Numbered from the stretch's first letter, positions 26,099 to 35,167 are shown. The stretch is 64,000 nt of DNA from Sphingobacteriales bacterium 39-19 (GCA_001898465.1 MKTX01000007.1:248001-312000), one strand, 5' to 3'. Program-made: numbers and translations. The notes: generated by a model from the sequence alone, not told the origin.

Positions 26099-26401
26099 TT
26101 AGTAAATTCTTTTTTCCAGGAAATGAGCAAGCTCTCTTACCACGGCTATTTCTTTATTTTTTTTCTTCAGGGGGCGGGGTACGATACTTACGCCATTAAA
26201 GGTATTAAAGTGAAGGGTAAGGAACTGTTGTTTGTACATAAAATCCCAATCCAGGTCCTGGCTTTCATCAACCTGGTTCAGGAAAGTTACCTGCAGGTCG
26301 TCTGCAAGGGTTTTAGCAATTGCATAAAATTTGTTTACGCCGCAATTATCATCAATCACGGCTTCGGTACCCCCATATTGGGTTTTTAATTCGTAACACA
26401 T
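26099..26401 (-). CDS. Conserved hypothetical protein, 100 aa
   Basis: A 100-residue soluble protein with no signal peptide or membrane segment. It begins MCYELKTQYGGTEAVIDDNCG and ends with a basic stretch PRPLKKKNKEIAVVRELAHFL. I do not recognise the family. Codon use and composition match its neighbours, and it has a proper ATG, so it is likely a real gene. It lies 36 bases upstream (in transcription order, before) the small lipoprotein gap partner at 26438-26620 is transcribed first, so the two may share a message. Confidence 0.55.
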   Translation of the reverse strand: MCYELKTQYGGTEAVIDDNCGVNKFYAIAKTLADDLQVTFLNQVDESQDLDWDFMYKQQFLTLHFNTFNGVSIVPRPLKKKNKEIAVVRELAHFLEKRIY

Positions 26402-26437
26402 AAGTATATTGGTTTTTAATAGGTATCAATCAGGTCA

Positions 26438-26620
26438 TCAGTAAAACTTAGATCCGCCTTTATATTTTTTCTTGTTTGCCTTTTGCACAATTTCCTCTTG
26501 CGACATGCCCCGGGCATCGTTGGGACAGCCTAATTTTTCTTTTTTTCTAAATATGAAACAACTGCTCATGAGCATCATACAGCCAAATGCAGCCATTAAT
26601 ATTATTCCTTTGTTTTTCAT
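26438..26620 (-). CDS. Small putative lipoprotein, 60 aa
   Basis: This 60-residue protein has a short basic N-terminus, a hydrophobic segment and a lipobox-like LMSSC at residues 17-21, so it may be a lipoprotein with a mature part of about 40 residues. The mature part is basic and ends KKKYKGGSKFY, with one more cysteine in LGCPNDARGM. It is too short for confident family assignment. It precedes the 100-residue hypothetical gene on the same strand. Confidence 0.6.
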   Translation of the reverse strand: MKNKGIILMAAFGCMMLMSSCFIFRKKEKLGCPNDARGMSQEEIVQKANKKKYKGGSKFY

Positions 26621-26671
26621 ATTTTAAAGGTATTGGTAAATTCAAAAAGTTAAAAGTTAAAAAAACTAAAT

Positions 26672-27187
26672 TTATTTAAACCAGTTACTGTATTTTATAT
26701 AATTATCGGCAATACGTTGTATTTCTCCTTGTATTAATTCCGGGCTGATATCTTTTACTTTTTTTGCCGGTACCCCGGCATAAATGGTACCCGGTTCTAC
26801 TCTTGTATTTTCCAGCACCACTGCACCGGCAGCAATAATACAATGAGTGCCAATATGTGCATTATCCATAATGATCGCCCCCATACCCACTAACACATTG
26901 TCTTCTATAACGCAGCCATGTACAATGGCATTGTGTCCCACACTTACATTATTTCCTAAAATGGTTTTCGTTTTTTGATAAGTGCAATGTATTACGGCGC
27001 CATCCTGTATGTTTACTTTGTTTCCCATCCGGATGCTATTTACATCACCCCGAATGACCGCATTGAACCATACACTGCATTGATTACCCATGAATACATC
27101 TCCAATAATACTGGCATTGGGAGCAATAAAACAATCATTTCCCCACTGAGGGCTTATTCCATTAACGGGTAATATTACAGGCATCAT
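26672..27187 (-). CDS. Gamma-carbonic anhydrase-like hexapeptide protein
   Basis: This 171-residue left-handed beta-helix protein belongs to the YrdA/PaaY gamma-carbonic anhydrase group. Hexapeptide repeats run from about 15 to 140, and putative zinc histidines lie in DGAVIHCTY and SVGHNAIVHGC, matching the family pattern. Members bind metal; some hydrate CO2, while others lack measurable activity. It starts seven bases after methylmalonyl-CoA epimerase on the same strand, so they are probably co-transcribed. Two ATGs stand in tandem at the start. Confidence 0.88.
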   Translation of the reverse strand: MMPVILPVNGISPQWGNDCFIAPNASIIGDVFMGNQCSVWFNAVIRGDVNSIRMGNKVNIQDGAVIHCTYQKTKTILGNNVSVGHNAIVHGCVIEDNVLVGMGAIIMDNAHIGTHCIIAAGAVVLENTRVEPGTIYAGVPAKKVKDISPELIQGEIQRIADNYIKYSNWFK

Positions 27188-27194
27188 GAACAGG

Positions 27195-27602
27195 TTAAGA
27201 TAATTTAATTTCCTGGCATAGTTCTATAAGTACGCCATGTGTGGACCTGGGATGCAGAAAGCAAACTAATTTATTGTCTGCTCCCGGTTTGGGCTTTTCA
27301 TTCAATAAAATAAAGCCTTCTTCTTGTAATCTTTTCATTTCTGCATAAATATCTGCTGTTTCAAAAGCAATATGATGCATTCCCTCTCCCTTTTTTTCTA
27401 TAAAGCGGGCAATTACCCCATCGGCAGAAAGGCTTTCTAAAAGTTCAATTTTTGTATCTCCCTGTTTAAAAAAAGCGGTATTTACTTGTTCAGATTCAAC
27501 CATTTCGGTTTTGTAGCAAGAACTATTCAGCAACTTTTCAAAAAGCGAGATAGCTTCTTTTAAATTTTTTACGGCAATTCCTATATGTTCTGTTTTTAGC
27601 AT
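27195..27602 (-). CDS. mce: Methylmalonyl-CoA epimerase
   Basis: This enzyme interconverts the 2R and 2S forms of methylmalonyl-CoA between propionyl-CoA carboxylase and the B12-dependent mutase. The 135-residue protein has the glyoxalase/VOC fold, opening with TEHIGIAVKNLKEAISLFEKLL and containing GEGMHHIAFETADI and FLHPRSTHGVLIELCQ, which supply the metal histidine and glutamate residues. It is head-to-head with iscS and followed by the carbonic anhydrase-like gene. A stand-alone B12-binding subunit that could serve the same pathway is at 47.5 kb. Confidence 0.93.
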   Translation of the reverse strand: MLKTEHIGIAVKNLKEAISLFEKLLNSSCYKTEMVESEQVNTAFFKQGDTKIELLESLSADGVIARFIEKKGEGMHHIAFETADIYAEMKRLQEEGFILLNEKPKPGADNKLVCFLHPRSTHGVLIELCQEIKLS

Positions 27603-27691
27603 ATATTAAAAGGGTCGTTATATCGTTTTACGAAATCCGTAAAATGATGGGGAAAGGTTATTTTAGCTGCTAAATTAGAACCTTTTTGCAG

Positions 27692-27699
27692 TAAATTTG
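27692..27699 (+). promoter_or_regulatory. Bacteroidota -7 element upstream of iscS
   Basis: TAAATTTG, matching TAnnTTTG, lies 38 bases before the iscS ATG. GGGAGGAAA just before the ATG is an unusually good ribosome-binding site for this group. Confidence 0.5.
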
Positions 27700-27737
27700 C
27701 CATATCATATAATAGTAAAACACAGGGAGGAAATTTT

Positions 27738-28955
27738 ATGTTGAATTTACCGATTTATCTCGATAACAATGCTACCACACAGATGGACAAGCGGGTTTTT
27801 GAAGCCATGACCCCATACTTTTTAGACCATTTTGGGAATGCTGCCAGCCGTAATCATCCATTTGGCTGGCAAGCGGAAGAAGCAGTGGATTATGCCCGTG
27901 GGCAGGTTGCAAAATTAATAGGGGCAGATCCTAAAGAAATTATTTTTACTTCAGGTGCCACCGAAGCCGATAATTTGGCTATAAAAGGGGTTTATGAAAT
28001 GTACTCCTCTAAAGGAAACCATATTATAACGGCAACCACAGAACATAAGGCTGTATTAGATACCTGCAAGCATATTGAAAAAATTGGCGGGGAAGTAACT
28101 TACCTGCAGGTGGATAAAGAAGGATTGATTGATCTTAAAGAATTGGAAGCGGCTATAAAACCAACTACTATTTTAATTGCGATCATGTATGCCAATAACG
28201 AAATTGGCACCATACAGCCCGTAAAAGAAATAAGCGCTATAGCCCGTAAAAATGGGGTTTTGTTTTTTACGGATGCTACCCAGGCAGTGGGTAAAATACC
28301 CGTAGATGTAAATAAAGACGGAATTGATTTAATGGCCTTTACGGCACATAAGATGTATGGGCCTAAAGGTGTGGGCGCATTATATGTAAGGCGTAAAAAT
28401 CCACGGGTGAAAGTTACCGCACAAATGGATGGCGGTGGCCACGAAAGAGGAATGCGTAGCGGTACTTTGAATGTACCCGGCATTGTAGGCTTTGGTAAAG
28501 CCTGTGAATTATGTATGCAGGAAATGGAAGCCGATACCCAACACATCAGTAAAATGCGTGACCACCTGGAAACAGAATTATTGAAATTAGAAGAGGCCTA
28601 TGTAAATGGTAGCCGGGAACATCGTTTACCCCATGTTGCCAATATCTCTTTTAAACATGTAGAAGGAGAAGGATTACTTATGGGCTTCAATAAAAATATT
28701 GCATTAAGTTCAGGTTCTGCCTGCACATCAGCATCCCTGGAACCAAGTTATGTATTAAAAGCACTGGGCCTGGGAGATGATTTGGCACACAGTTCGCTGC
28801 GTTTTGGATTGGGCAGGTTCACCAACGATGAGCAAATTGAATATACAATTAAAGCAATCAGTGAAACGGTTTTAAAATTGAGAGAAATGAGCCCCCTTTG
28901 GGAAATGTATAAAGAAGGAATCGACCTGAATACCATTGAATGGGCTGCTCATTAA
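27738..28955 (+). CDS. iscS: Cysteine desulfurase IscS
   Basis: IscS takes sulfur from cysteine, as an enzyme-bound persulfide, for Fe-S cluster and thio-cofactor synthesis. The 405-residue PLP enzyme has the cofactor lysine K205 in FTAHKMYGPKGVGAL and the catalytic cysteine C329 in the flexible loop SSGSACTSASLEPSYVL, the group I (IscS/NifS) type. It begins an iscS-iscU-iscA cluster with gaps of 64 and 28 bases. No iscR, hscBA or fdx gene follows, so this is a minimal Isc set. Confidence 0.96.
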   Translation: MLNLPIYLDNNATTQMDKRVFEAMTPYFLDHFGNAASRNHPFGWQAEEAVDYARGQVAKLIGADPKEIIFTSGATEADNLAIKGVYEMYSSKGNHIITATTEHKAVLDTCKHIEKIGGEVTYLQVDKEGLIDLKELEAAIKPTTILIAIMYANNEIGTIQPVKEISAIARKNGVLFFTDATQAVGKIPVDVNKDGIDLMAFTAHKMYGPKGVGALYVRRKNPRVKVTAQMDGGGHERGMRSGTLNVPGIVGFGKACELCMQEMEADTQHISKMRDHLETELLKLEEAYVNGSREHRLPHVANISFKHVEGEGLLMGFNKNIALSSGSACTSASLEPSYVLKALGLGDDLAHSSLRFGLGRFTNDEQIEYTIKAISETVLKLREMSPLWEMYKEGIDLNTIEWAAH

Positions 28956-29019
28956 CAGGAATATTAGAGATTGAGTATAAATTTTATTAAATTAGAATAA
29001 AAAATAAAAATAAAAGATC

Positions 29020-29439
29020 ATGGCATATTCAGATAAAGTAATAGATCATTACAGCAACCCCAAAAATGTGGGTACGCTTGATAAGTCTAGTAAAAATGTG
29101 GGAACCGGCCTGGTAGGCGCTCCCGAATGCGGCGACGTAATGCGTTTGCAAATACAGGTGGATGAGGCTACCGGCATGATAACGGATGCAAAATTCAAAA
29201 CATTTGGCTGTGGCTCTGCTATTGCTTCTTCTTCTCTTGCTACAGAATGGTTAAAAGGCAAGTCAATTGACGAAGCTTTGAAAATTGATAATATGGCTAT
29301 TGTAGAAGAACTTAGCCTTCCTCCCGTAAAAATTCACTGCTCAGTGCTGGCCGAAGATGCAATTAAAGGAGCTATTAATGATTACCGCATAAAAAACGGT
29401 ATGGAAGCAATTAAATTTGAAGAAAGCGTAGTTCACTAG
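29020..29439 (+). CDS. iscU: Fe-S cluster scaffold IscU
   Basis: IscU is the scaffold on which Fe-S clusters are built. The 139-residue protein keeps the three cluster cysteines C37 (GAPECGDVM), C64 (TFGCGSAIASSS) and C107 (LPPVKIHCSVLAEDAI), plus D39. The LPPVK motif next to the last cysteine is the site that the HscA chaperone recognises in other bacteria. It lies between iscS and iscA. Confidence 0.97.
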   Translation: MAYSDKVIDHYSNPKNVGTLDKSSKNVGTGLVGAPECGDVMRLQIQVDEATGMITDAKFKTFGCGSAIASSSLATEWLKGKSIDEALKIDNMAIVEELSLPPVKIHCSVLAEDAIKGAINDYRIKNGMEAIKFEESVVH

Positions 29440-29467
29440 GATTACTCTTTTTTAAAATGAAAAGAAT

Positions 29468-29818
29468 ATGGTATCTGCAGAAAACAGTATATACATAAGC
29501 GACAAGGCTAAGTTAAAAGTAGAACAGTTGATGGCTGATGCCGGGGTAGCAAATGATGATTCTTATTTTTTAAGAGTAGGAGTTGTAGGCGGCGGCTGCA
29601 GCGGCCTGAGTTATAAAATGGATTTTGATAATGAAACAAAGCCCATGGATCAGGTTTTTGAAGATAAAGGAATAAAAATTGTAACAGATTTAAAAAGTTT
29701 TTTATACCTCGTAAATACCGAGTTGGAATTTAGCGATGGACTGAACGGCAAGGGTTTTTATTTTAATAATCCCAATGCCAGCAGGAGTTGTGGTTGCGGG
29801 GAAAGTTTTGCTGTTTAA
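29468..29818 (+). CDS. iscA: A-type Fe-S carrier (IscA/HesB family)
   Basis: This 116-residue A-type protein carries or delivers Fe-S clusters. The three conserved cysteines are C44 (GGGCSGLSYKM), C108 and C110 (SRSCGCGESFAV). It ends the isc cluster, and a long hairpin terminator starts 15 bases after its stop. Assignment as IscA rather than ErpA or SufA rests on its place after iscU. Confidence 0.93.
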   Translation: MVSAENSIYISDKAKLKVEQLMADAGVANDDSYFLRVGVVGGGCSGLSYKMDFDNETKPMDQVFEDKGIKIVTDLKSFLYLVNTELEFSDGLNGKGFYFNNPNASRSCGCGESFAV

Positions 29819-29833
29819 AATATTTTCATTTAT

Positions 29834-29870
29834 CAAAGAAGCTCCCGGTAACCGGGAGCTTCTTTGTTTG
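29834..29870 (+). terminator. Terminator after iscA
   Basis: A 16-bp perfect stem (29834-29849 with 29851-29866), centred on GCTCCCGG-CCGGGAGC, is followed by a T-rich stretch. It also faces the end of the converging VWA gene at 29891. Confidence 0.85.
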
Positions 29871-29890
29871 GTAATGCCAGGAAAAAAATA

Positions 29891-31357
29891 TCATTGCTTT
29901 TTTGTACGGATCTTATAACTCGCTTCTTTGGTAGATTTTTGCATCCGCTTAATGTCGCTCACCGTCATGGTATCAGTAGAAACCAGTTGGGCATTATAAC
30001 TTAGAATTTCGCCCTTTAGTTTTTTTAATTCAGGCGAACCCGTTACATAATGGTTGTTCTGTTGCAGGTATTTATTATTCTTATCACTTATCGTTTGTGC
30101 AATTTCATAACGCCCCTGGTCAGCTTCGGCAATCGCTTTTTCCATATTTTCATTTGCCTGGTTTAGGATAGCCTGCTGAATCACTTTTTCATTAAATGCA
30201 AACTCATATTTATCCAAATCGGGCATGGGGTAAATGATATTTTTATTTACAAGGGTCTCTAACTGATAATGTCGGGTAGCCTGGTAACTTAAGGTGGATG
30301 TAAAGGTAAGAGACTGGTTTACCCGGTCATCAATACGGCAATAAAGCAATATGCCTTTCCTTTCCTGAGAAAACAGATCTCTTAAATTGAATTGTACAGT
30401 ATTGCCAATATGGGTATAGGGGAGCTGGTACAGTTTTTCTACAGTAACCCCCTGGGGAATTTCAATATTAAGAACCGTATTTTGTGCGGCAACATTCATT
30501 AATCCATTTAATTCTTTACTAAAAATACCAGCCAGGTTGGCAGCAGATTCTATAAAATAATAATTTCCCGATCCACTTTCTGCCATGCCCGTCATCAGGT
30601 TTTCATTATAATCTAATCCTAAACCAAAGCCTGAGAAGGTGATGCCTTCTTTATCTTTATATTGCTGTACTTTATAGGTAATTGCTTTTTCATCGGTGAG
30701 GCCCTCGTTTGCCAGCCCATCACTCAATAATAGCACCCGGTTAACAGCGCCAGGCATAAAATTATTTTTTATTTGTTCATATCCTTTTTCGGTACCACCC
30801 CATAAATTGGTAGATCCCCCGGGGTAAATTGCTTTTATTTTTTTTATTAATAGTTGTTTATCGGTTACAGTAGTTGAAGCCTGTATTAAGGTTATATGAT
30901 CATCATATGCAATAACACTTACCCTGTCTTCGGGTTTCAGTTGCTCAATAATATAGATGGCGGCTTCCCGGGCATATTTAATTTTATCACCCTCCATCGA
31001 TCCGCTTCGGTCTATTACGATGGATAAATTGAGCGGCACCCGTTTTGCATAATCATTTAAAAATTCATCTACCCGGGTTTCTACATATAGAAAACAATAC
31101 CTGTTAGAGGTATCTGTCCGGTAATAATCATTATCGGTAGCGCTGGTAAAATGTATTTCATTCATGCTTTTAGTAAGGGTAGTACCCTTATAGCCTTTCA
31201 CGTTTACCGGTATACTAGGAGTGCTGTCACTAAAATTAAAATAGGCAACATCTTTTAATACGGTATTGGGTACCCGGGGCGAATGGGTTGCAAATAATTG
31301 AAGAAAGAGAATGGCCAGGATGGCTATACCTGACGGCATAAGTAATTTGGATAACAT
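29891..31357 (-). CDS. VWA domain protein with N-terminal membrane segment
   Basis: This 488-residue protein has one N-terminal hydrophobic segment (about 5-24) and then a von Willebrand A domain (about 108-290). The metal site is complete: DRSGS at D116-S120, T183 in GGSTNLWGG and D213 in LLSDGLANEG. The remainder (about 300-488) is beta-rich, then helical and charged near the end. VWA domains bind ligands or assemble complexes through the bound metal; I cannot name a partner. The gene ends beside the isc terminator and begins at the left edge of the 31.4-31.7 kb non-coding region. Confidence 0.85.
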   Translation of the reverse strand: MLSKLLMPSGIAILAILFLQLFATHSPRVPNTVLKDVAYFNFSDSTPSIPVNVKGYKGTTLTKSMNEIHFTSATDNDYYRTDTSNRYCFLYVETRVDEFLNDYAKRVPLNLSIVIDRSGSMEGDKIKYAREAAIYIIEQLKPEDRVSVIAYDDHITLIQASTTVTDKQLLIKKIKAIYPGGSTNLWGGTEKGYEQIKNNFMPGAVNRVLLLSDGLANEGLTDEKAITYKVQQYKDKEGITFSGFGLGLDYNENLMTGMAESGSGNYYFIESAANLAGIFSKELNGLMNVAAQNTVLNIEIPQGVTVEKLYQLPYTHIGNTVQFNLRDLFSQERKGILLYCRIDDRVNQSLTFTSTLSYQATRHYQLETLVNKNIIYPMPDLDKYEFAFNEKVIQQAILNQANENMEKAIAEADQGRYEIAQTISDKNNKYLQQNNHYVTGSPELKKLKGEILSYNAQLVSTDTMTVSDIKRMQKSTKEASYKIRTKKQ

Positions 31358-31714
31358 ACAGTATGATTTTTTATTGTGATGTTCATAACCCGGGTTTTAC
31401 ATATTTACAGATGATGTTATTTTGTTAAATAATAGCCAATGGCTTTCATTTACCAGCGAAAAAAATACCATAGGGGCAAAATAAAATCCCCCGTAAAAAA
31501 CGGGGGAGGCAGTTGGTTTGGGTAAACAGTTTCGCAAAAGTTTGGGTCGTTTGGCTATCCCATACTATTACCATATATGACTAAACAATGTCAATAACAA
31601 AAAAGACAGCAGGTAGATGCTTTATGCTGCATGTCATTATTATTTTTTATGGCAGGGGGCTGTTAAACACTTAATTCACACTTGTATCATGTAAATTGCA
31701 GCAATTTAAACAGT
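31358..31714. other. 357-base non-coding region between the VWA gene and gldF
   Basis: No plausible gene is seen on either strand. It holds a possible minus-strand small RNA ending in a terminator-like hairpin (see 31478-31561). It must also hold the promoters of the VWA gene and gldF, for which I found no clear TAnnTTTG match. Confidence 0.6.
31478..31561 (-). ncRNA. Candidate small RNA with terminator hairpin
   Basis: On the minus strand, TTGACA (31594-31589), 17 bases, then GTAATA (31571-31566) could form a promoter. About five bases on, a GGGATAGCC start is followed by four CCAAAC-like repeats: GCCAAACG, CCCAAACT, GCGAAACT and CCCAAACC. The segment ends with the stem TCCCCCG/CGGGGGA (31487-31493 with 31501-31507) and then TTTTATTTT. 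This is the architecture of a short stand-alone RNA of about 80 bases. The promoter is not of the usual Bacteroidota type, which lowers confidence. Confidence 0.35.
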
Positions 31715-32443
31715 ATGTGGAGCATCGCAAAAAAAGAGATCGGGCAATTTTTCAGTAACCTTACCGGTTATTTAGCCATCATTTTATTCCTGCTTATTAA
31801 TGGCATTTTTCTTTTTGTGCTACCTGCAAGCAGTATTTTAGAGAATGGGTATGCCAGTTTATCCAATTTTTTTGAATTGGCACCCTGGGTACTCTTATTT
31901 TTAGTTCCGGCTATTGGCATGCGGACATTATCTGATGAAATAAAAAGCGGTACCCTTGAATTATTAAAAACAAAACCCCTTACAGGCTGGCAAATAGTCT
32001 TTGGCAAATATGTTTCCATACTTATCGTATTGGTAATCGTAATTATTCCCACATTTATTTATATATATACCATACAGGCATTAAGCGCTACATCGGGTAT
32101 TGACACAGGCGGTATTGCAGGAAGTTATTTAGGTTTATTTATGCTGGGCGCCGTATTTGCGGCCATTAGCTTATGCTGTAGCGGGCTTACGGCAAACGCC
32201 GTTGTGGCTTTTTTAATTTCGGTATTTGCCTGCCTTATTTTATATTTTGGATTTAGTGCGCTGAGTAAAATTCCGGCCCTGAGTGGTGGCGCAGATTATT
32301 TTATTGAAATGCTGGGGATTGATTTTCATTATCGCAGTATAAGCCGGGGCGTTATGGATAGCCGGGATATGATATATTTTTTAAGTATCATTTATTTCTT
32401 TTTATTAATTACCGTTAAAAAACTACAATCAAAAACAACCTGA
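31715..32443 (+). CDS. gldF: Gliding motility ABC transporter permease GldF
   Basis: GldF is the membrane permease of the GldAFG ABC transporter needed for gliding in some Bacteroidota. I start it at the ATG at 31715 (MWSIAKKEIGQFF, 242 residues); an upstream in-frame ATG at 31682 would add 11 residues with no family support. Six hydrophobic segments are visible, for example LTGYLAIILFLLINGIFLFV and WVLLFLVPAIGMRTL, followed by the cytoplasmic EIKSGTLELLKTKPLTGWQI. The ATPase gene gldA is not nearby. gldG follows after 15 bases. Confidence 0.92.
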   Translation: MWSIAKKEIGQFFSNLTGYLAIILFLLINGIFLFVLPASSILENGYASLSNFFELAPWVLLFLVPAIGMRTLSDEIKSGTLELLKTKPLTGWQIVFGKYVSILIVLVIVIIPTFIYIYTIQALSATSGIDTGGIAGSYLGLFMLGAVFAAISLCCSGLTANAVVAFLISVFACLILYFGFSALSKIPALSGGADYFIEMLGIDFHYRSISRGVMDSRDMIYFLSIIYFFLLITVKKLQSKTT

Positions 32444-32458
32444 CCGGCATTCTAAAAT

Positions 32459-34171
32459 ATGGCTTTTAAAAAACAATATTATTCAAGAGTAAGTATCCTG
32501 GTTGCAGGATTATTTTTATTATTATTAAACTGGGCTGCATCTGTATGGCATACCCGAATTGACTTTACCGCAGAAAAGCGATTTACCCTGAGCGAGGCCA
32601 CTAAAAATTTACTTAAGAAAACAGAAGGCGTTATTGAAGTGCAGGTTTTTTTAACAGGGAATTTACCAAGTGGGTTCAGGCAATTGGGAAAATCTACCGA
32701 AGAAATGCTCCAGGAATTTAAAGAAGTGGCAGGAAATAAAATAGAATATCATTTTATTTCAGCAGATGAAAAAATGCCCGGCACCGCTACCAGCTATGCG
32801 GATACCCTTGTTTCAATGGGGTTGTATCCCATAAACCTTACTTCGCAGGTAGAGCAGGGCCAGCAGCAGCAACTGGTTTACCCGGCTGCATTCATGGCAT
32901 ATAATAACCGGGTAATACCCATTTCGCTTTACCAGGGAAAAACACCCCTCATCAACTTTCAGGAACTCAGTAGCGCCGCAGCATTATTGGAATACAAACT
33001 GGCAGATGGTATTTCTAAAATTACTACAAATGAAAAACCGGTTGTAGCTTTCGCTATTGGCAACGGCGAACCCGAAGACTACAGTACTTACGACCTGGTG
33101 CAAAATGTACTGAAACCTAATTATACACTGTTTACTTTTAATTTAAAAACACAGCCCTTATTACCTAAAGAATTTAAAGTGCTACTGGTAGTAAAACCCA
33201 CATTGCCATTTGGTGATGATGAAAAATTAAAGATTGACCAGTATGTAATGAATGGAGGAAAAATTATTTGGTTTGTAGATCGCTTAGATGCAGAAATGGA
33301 TAGCCTCCAGATAAAAAATGAAGTTATTGCTTACGATAGGAACCTGAACCTAACAGATCTTTATTTTAGATATGGAGTACGCCAAAATCCCGACCTGGTA
33401 ATGGACTTACAATGCGACCAATTGCCATTTGATGTAAATGGAAATGGCCAGTTTGAATTACTGCCCTGGAACTATTTCCCTGTTTTTGATTCTAAAAATA
33501 ATCATCCCATAAACCGGAACCTGGGCTTTGTAGTGGGCCGTTTTGTAAACTCAATAGATACGATTGAAGCAGCAGGAATTAAAAAAACAATTTTATTGAG
33601 CTCGTCTGCCAATGCCCGTAAAATTGGTACCCCGGCGCTTATTAGCGGCAAAGAAAATGTGAACGCACCTGAAAATGATAAATTTAAAACAGCCAATATT
33701 CCCGTAGCGGTTTTACTGGAAGGAAAATTCCGGTCGCTGTATGCAAATCGTCTTTCCCAAGCCATGCAGGATAGCCTGCTGAAATATAATGCACAATATT
33801 TGCCGGAGAATATACATGATACTAAAATGATTATGGTGGCAGATGGGGATATTCCATTAAATGCAGTCATCAAAGGGGGGCAGCCCATTGCCATGGGGAT
33901 GAACCCCTATACGTATGGAACGCAGCGTGAGTTTATGTTTGCCAACCGGGAATTTGTTTTAAACTGCCTGGAATTTTTGGTAAATGAAAACGGGCTCAGC
34001 GAAGCAAGAGGCAAAGATTTTGTTGTAAGATTATTAGATATAAAAAAAGTAAAAGAAGAAAAAAAATTCTGGCAGGGTTTCAATACTATACTGCCCGTAA
34101 TTTTAGTACTCATATTTGCATTATTTTTCACCTGGATGCGAAAGCGGAAATATGCTAAAAGAAACCTATGA
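32459..34171 (+). CDS. gldG: Gliding motility ABC transporter substrate-binding protein GldG
   Basis: This 570-residue protein has an N-terminal membrane segment (about 9-30), a large extracytoplasmic region with the GldG/ABC-2-type motifs RIDFTAEKRFTLSEATKNLL and VIEVQVFLTGNLPSGF, and a C-terminal membrane segment (about 545-562) before a basic end. It is the conserved partner of GldF. The stop codon overlaps the start of the TerC gene by four bases (ATGA), so translation of the two is probably coupled. Confidence 0.93.
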   Translation: MAFKKQYYSRVSILVAGLFLLLLNWAASVWHTRIDFTAEKRFTLSEATKNLLKKTEGVIEVQVFLTGNLPSGFRQLGKSTEEMLQEFKEVAGNKIEYHFISADEKMPGTATSYADTLVSMGLYPINLTSQVEQGQQQQLVYPAAFMAYNNRVIPISLYQGKTPLINFQELSSAAALLEYKLADGISKITTNEKPVVAFAIGNGEPEDYSTYDLVQNVLKPNYTLFTFNLKTQPLLPKEFKVLLVVKPTLPFGDDEKLKIDQYVMNGGKIIWFVDRLDAEMDSLQIKNEVIAYDRNLNLTDLYFRYGVRQNPDLVMDLQCDQLPFDVNGNGQFELLPWNYFPVFDSKNNHPINRNLGFVVGRFVNSIDTIEAAGIKKTILLSSSANARKIGTPALISGKENVNAPENDKFKTANIPVAVLLEGKFRSLYANRLSQAMQDSLLKYNAQYLPENIHDTKMIMVADGDIPLNAVIKGGQPIAMGMNPYTYGTQREFMFANREFVLNCLEFLVNENGLSEARGKDFVVRLLDIKKVKEEKKFWQGFNTILPVILVLIFALFFTWMRKRKYAKRNL

Positions 34172-35151
34172 ACAAAACTGAAATCACATATATCGTTTTT
34201 ATCGGGCTCATACTGCTGGCCTTGCTTTTCGACCTTGGGCTGATGAGTAAAAAAAACAAGGTGGTAACTTTAAAAGCAGCGCTCATTCAAACATTTTTTT
34301 GGGTGGCCCTGGCATTTGCATTCTGCATTTTTGTTTATTTCGAAAATATTCATGGCCAGGGTAAGGAAGATGTTATTCAATATATTTCTGCATACCTGCT
34401 GGAATGGTCGTTGAGTATTGATAATATTTTTGTATTTATTATTATTTTTTCATTTTTTAAAGTAAAAGAAGAGCATTACTCCAGGGTGTTATTGCTGGGG
34501 ATTTTAATGGCTATTGTATTTCGCATCCTATTTATTGCCATCGGGAGTGAACTGGTAGCCCGGTTTAGCTGGGTGATGTATGTATTTGGGATTTTCCTGG
34601 TAATTACCGGTTTAAAAATGTTTAACAGTGGCGATGACGAAGAATTTGAACCGGGCAAAAATTGGGCTTACCGGCTCATGCGTAAAATGTTTCGTACAAC
34701 CGATGAAGAACCCAATGGCAAATTTGTAATTTATAAAGATGGTAAGCGGCATTACACTACTTTATTTATGGTTGTTGTAATGCTGGGCCTTATTGATTTG
34801 GTGTTTGCGGTTGATTCTATTCCTGCAGTATTTTCAATCATTCCCGATCCGAGTAAAAAAATGCTGATTTATTCTTCTAATATTTTTGCGGTACTGGGCC
34901 TGCGAAGTTTATTCTTTTTATTAAAAGGAGCAGCCAGCCGTTTTGATTATTTACAACAGGGTATTGCAGTGGTCCTCTTCTTTATTGGTATAAAAATGTT
35001 ATTGCCTTTACTGGCTTATGCAGGCGTACATAATGATTATTTACATATGCCGGTTTGGATTTCGTTGCTAGTTATTGTTGCTTGTATCGGCGGCTCCATC
35101 TTATATTCTATTTATCAAAAAAAAGAAGATAATACCGAAGGAGATACCTAA
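34168..35151 (+). CDS. TerC/Alx-family integral membrane protein
   Basis: This 327-residue protein belongs to the TerC family, implicated in tellurite resistance, Mn2+ export or metalation of secreted proteins in other bacteria. Conserved acidic motifs in membrane segments are SIDNIFVFIIIFSFF and LVFAVDSIPAVFSII. About nine hydrophobic segments are visible with a cytoplasmic loop near residues 160-195. Its start overlaps gldG by four bases. Metal handling linked to the exported proteome would fit the envelope context, but this is inference. Confidence 0.92.
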   Translation: MNKTEITYIVFIGLILLALLFDLGLMSKKNKVVTLKAALIQTFFWVALAFAFCIFVYFENIHGQGKEDVIQYISAYLLEWSLSIDNIFVFIIIFSFFKVKEEHYSRVLLLGILMAIVFRILFIAIGSELVARFSWVMYVFGIFLVITGLKMFNSGDDEEFEPGKNWAYRLMRKMFRTTDEEPNGKFVIYKDGKRHYTTLFMVVVMLGLIDLVFAVDSIPAVFSIIPDPSKKMLIYSSNIFAVLGLRSLFFLLKGAASRFDYLQQGIAVVLFFIGIKMLLPLLAYAGVHNDYLHMPVWISLLVIVACIGGSILYSIYQKKEDNTEGDT

Positions 35152-35167
35152 AAAAAATGAATAGCCT

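Noticed and set aside
34168-35151. A tellurite-resistance operon
   Set aside because: Only a TerC-family gene is present, coupled to gldG; no terA, terB, terD or terE genes are near.
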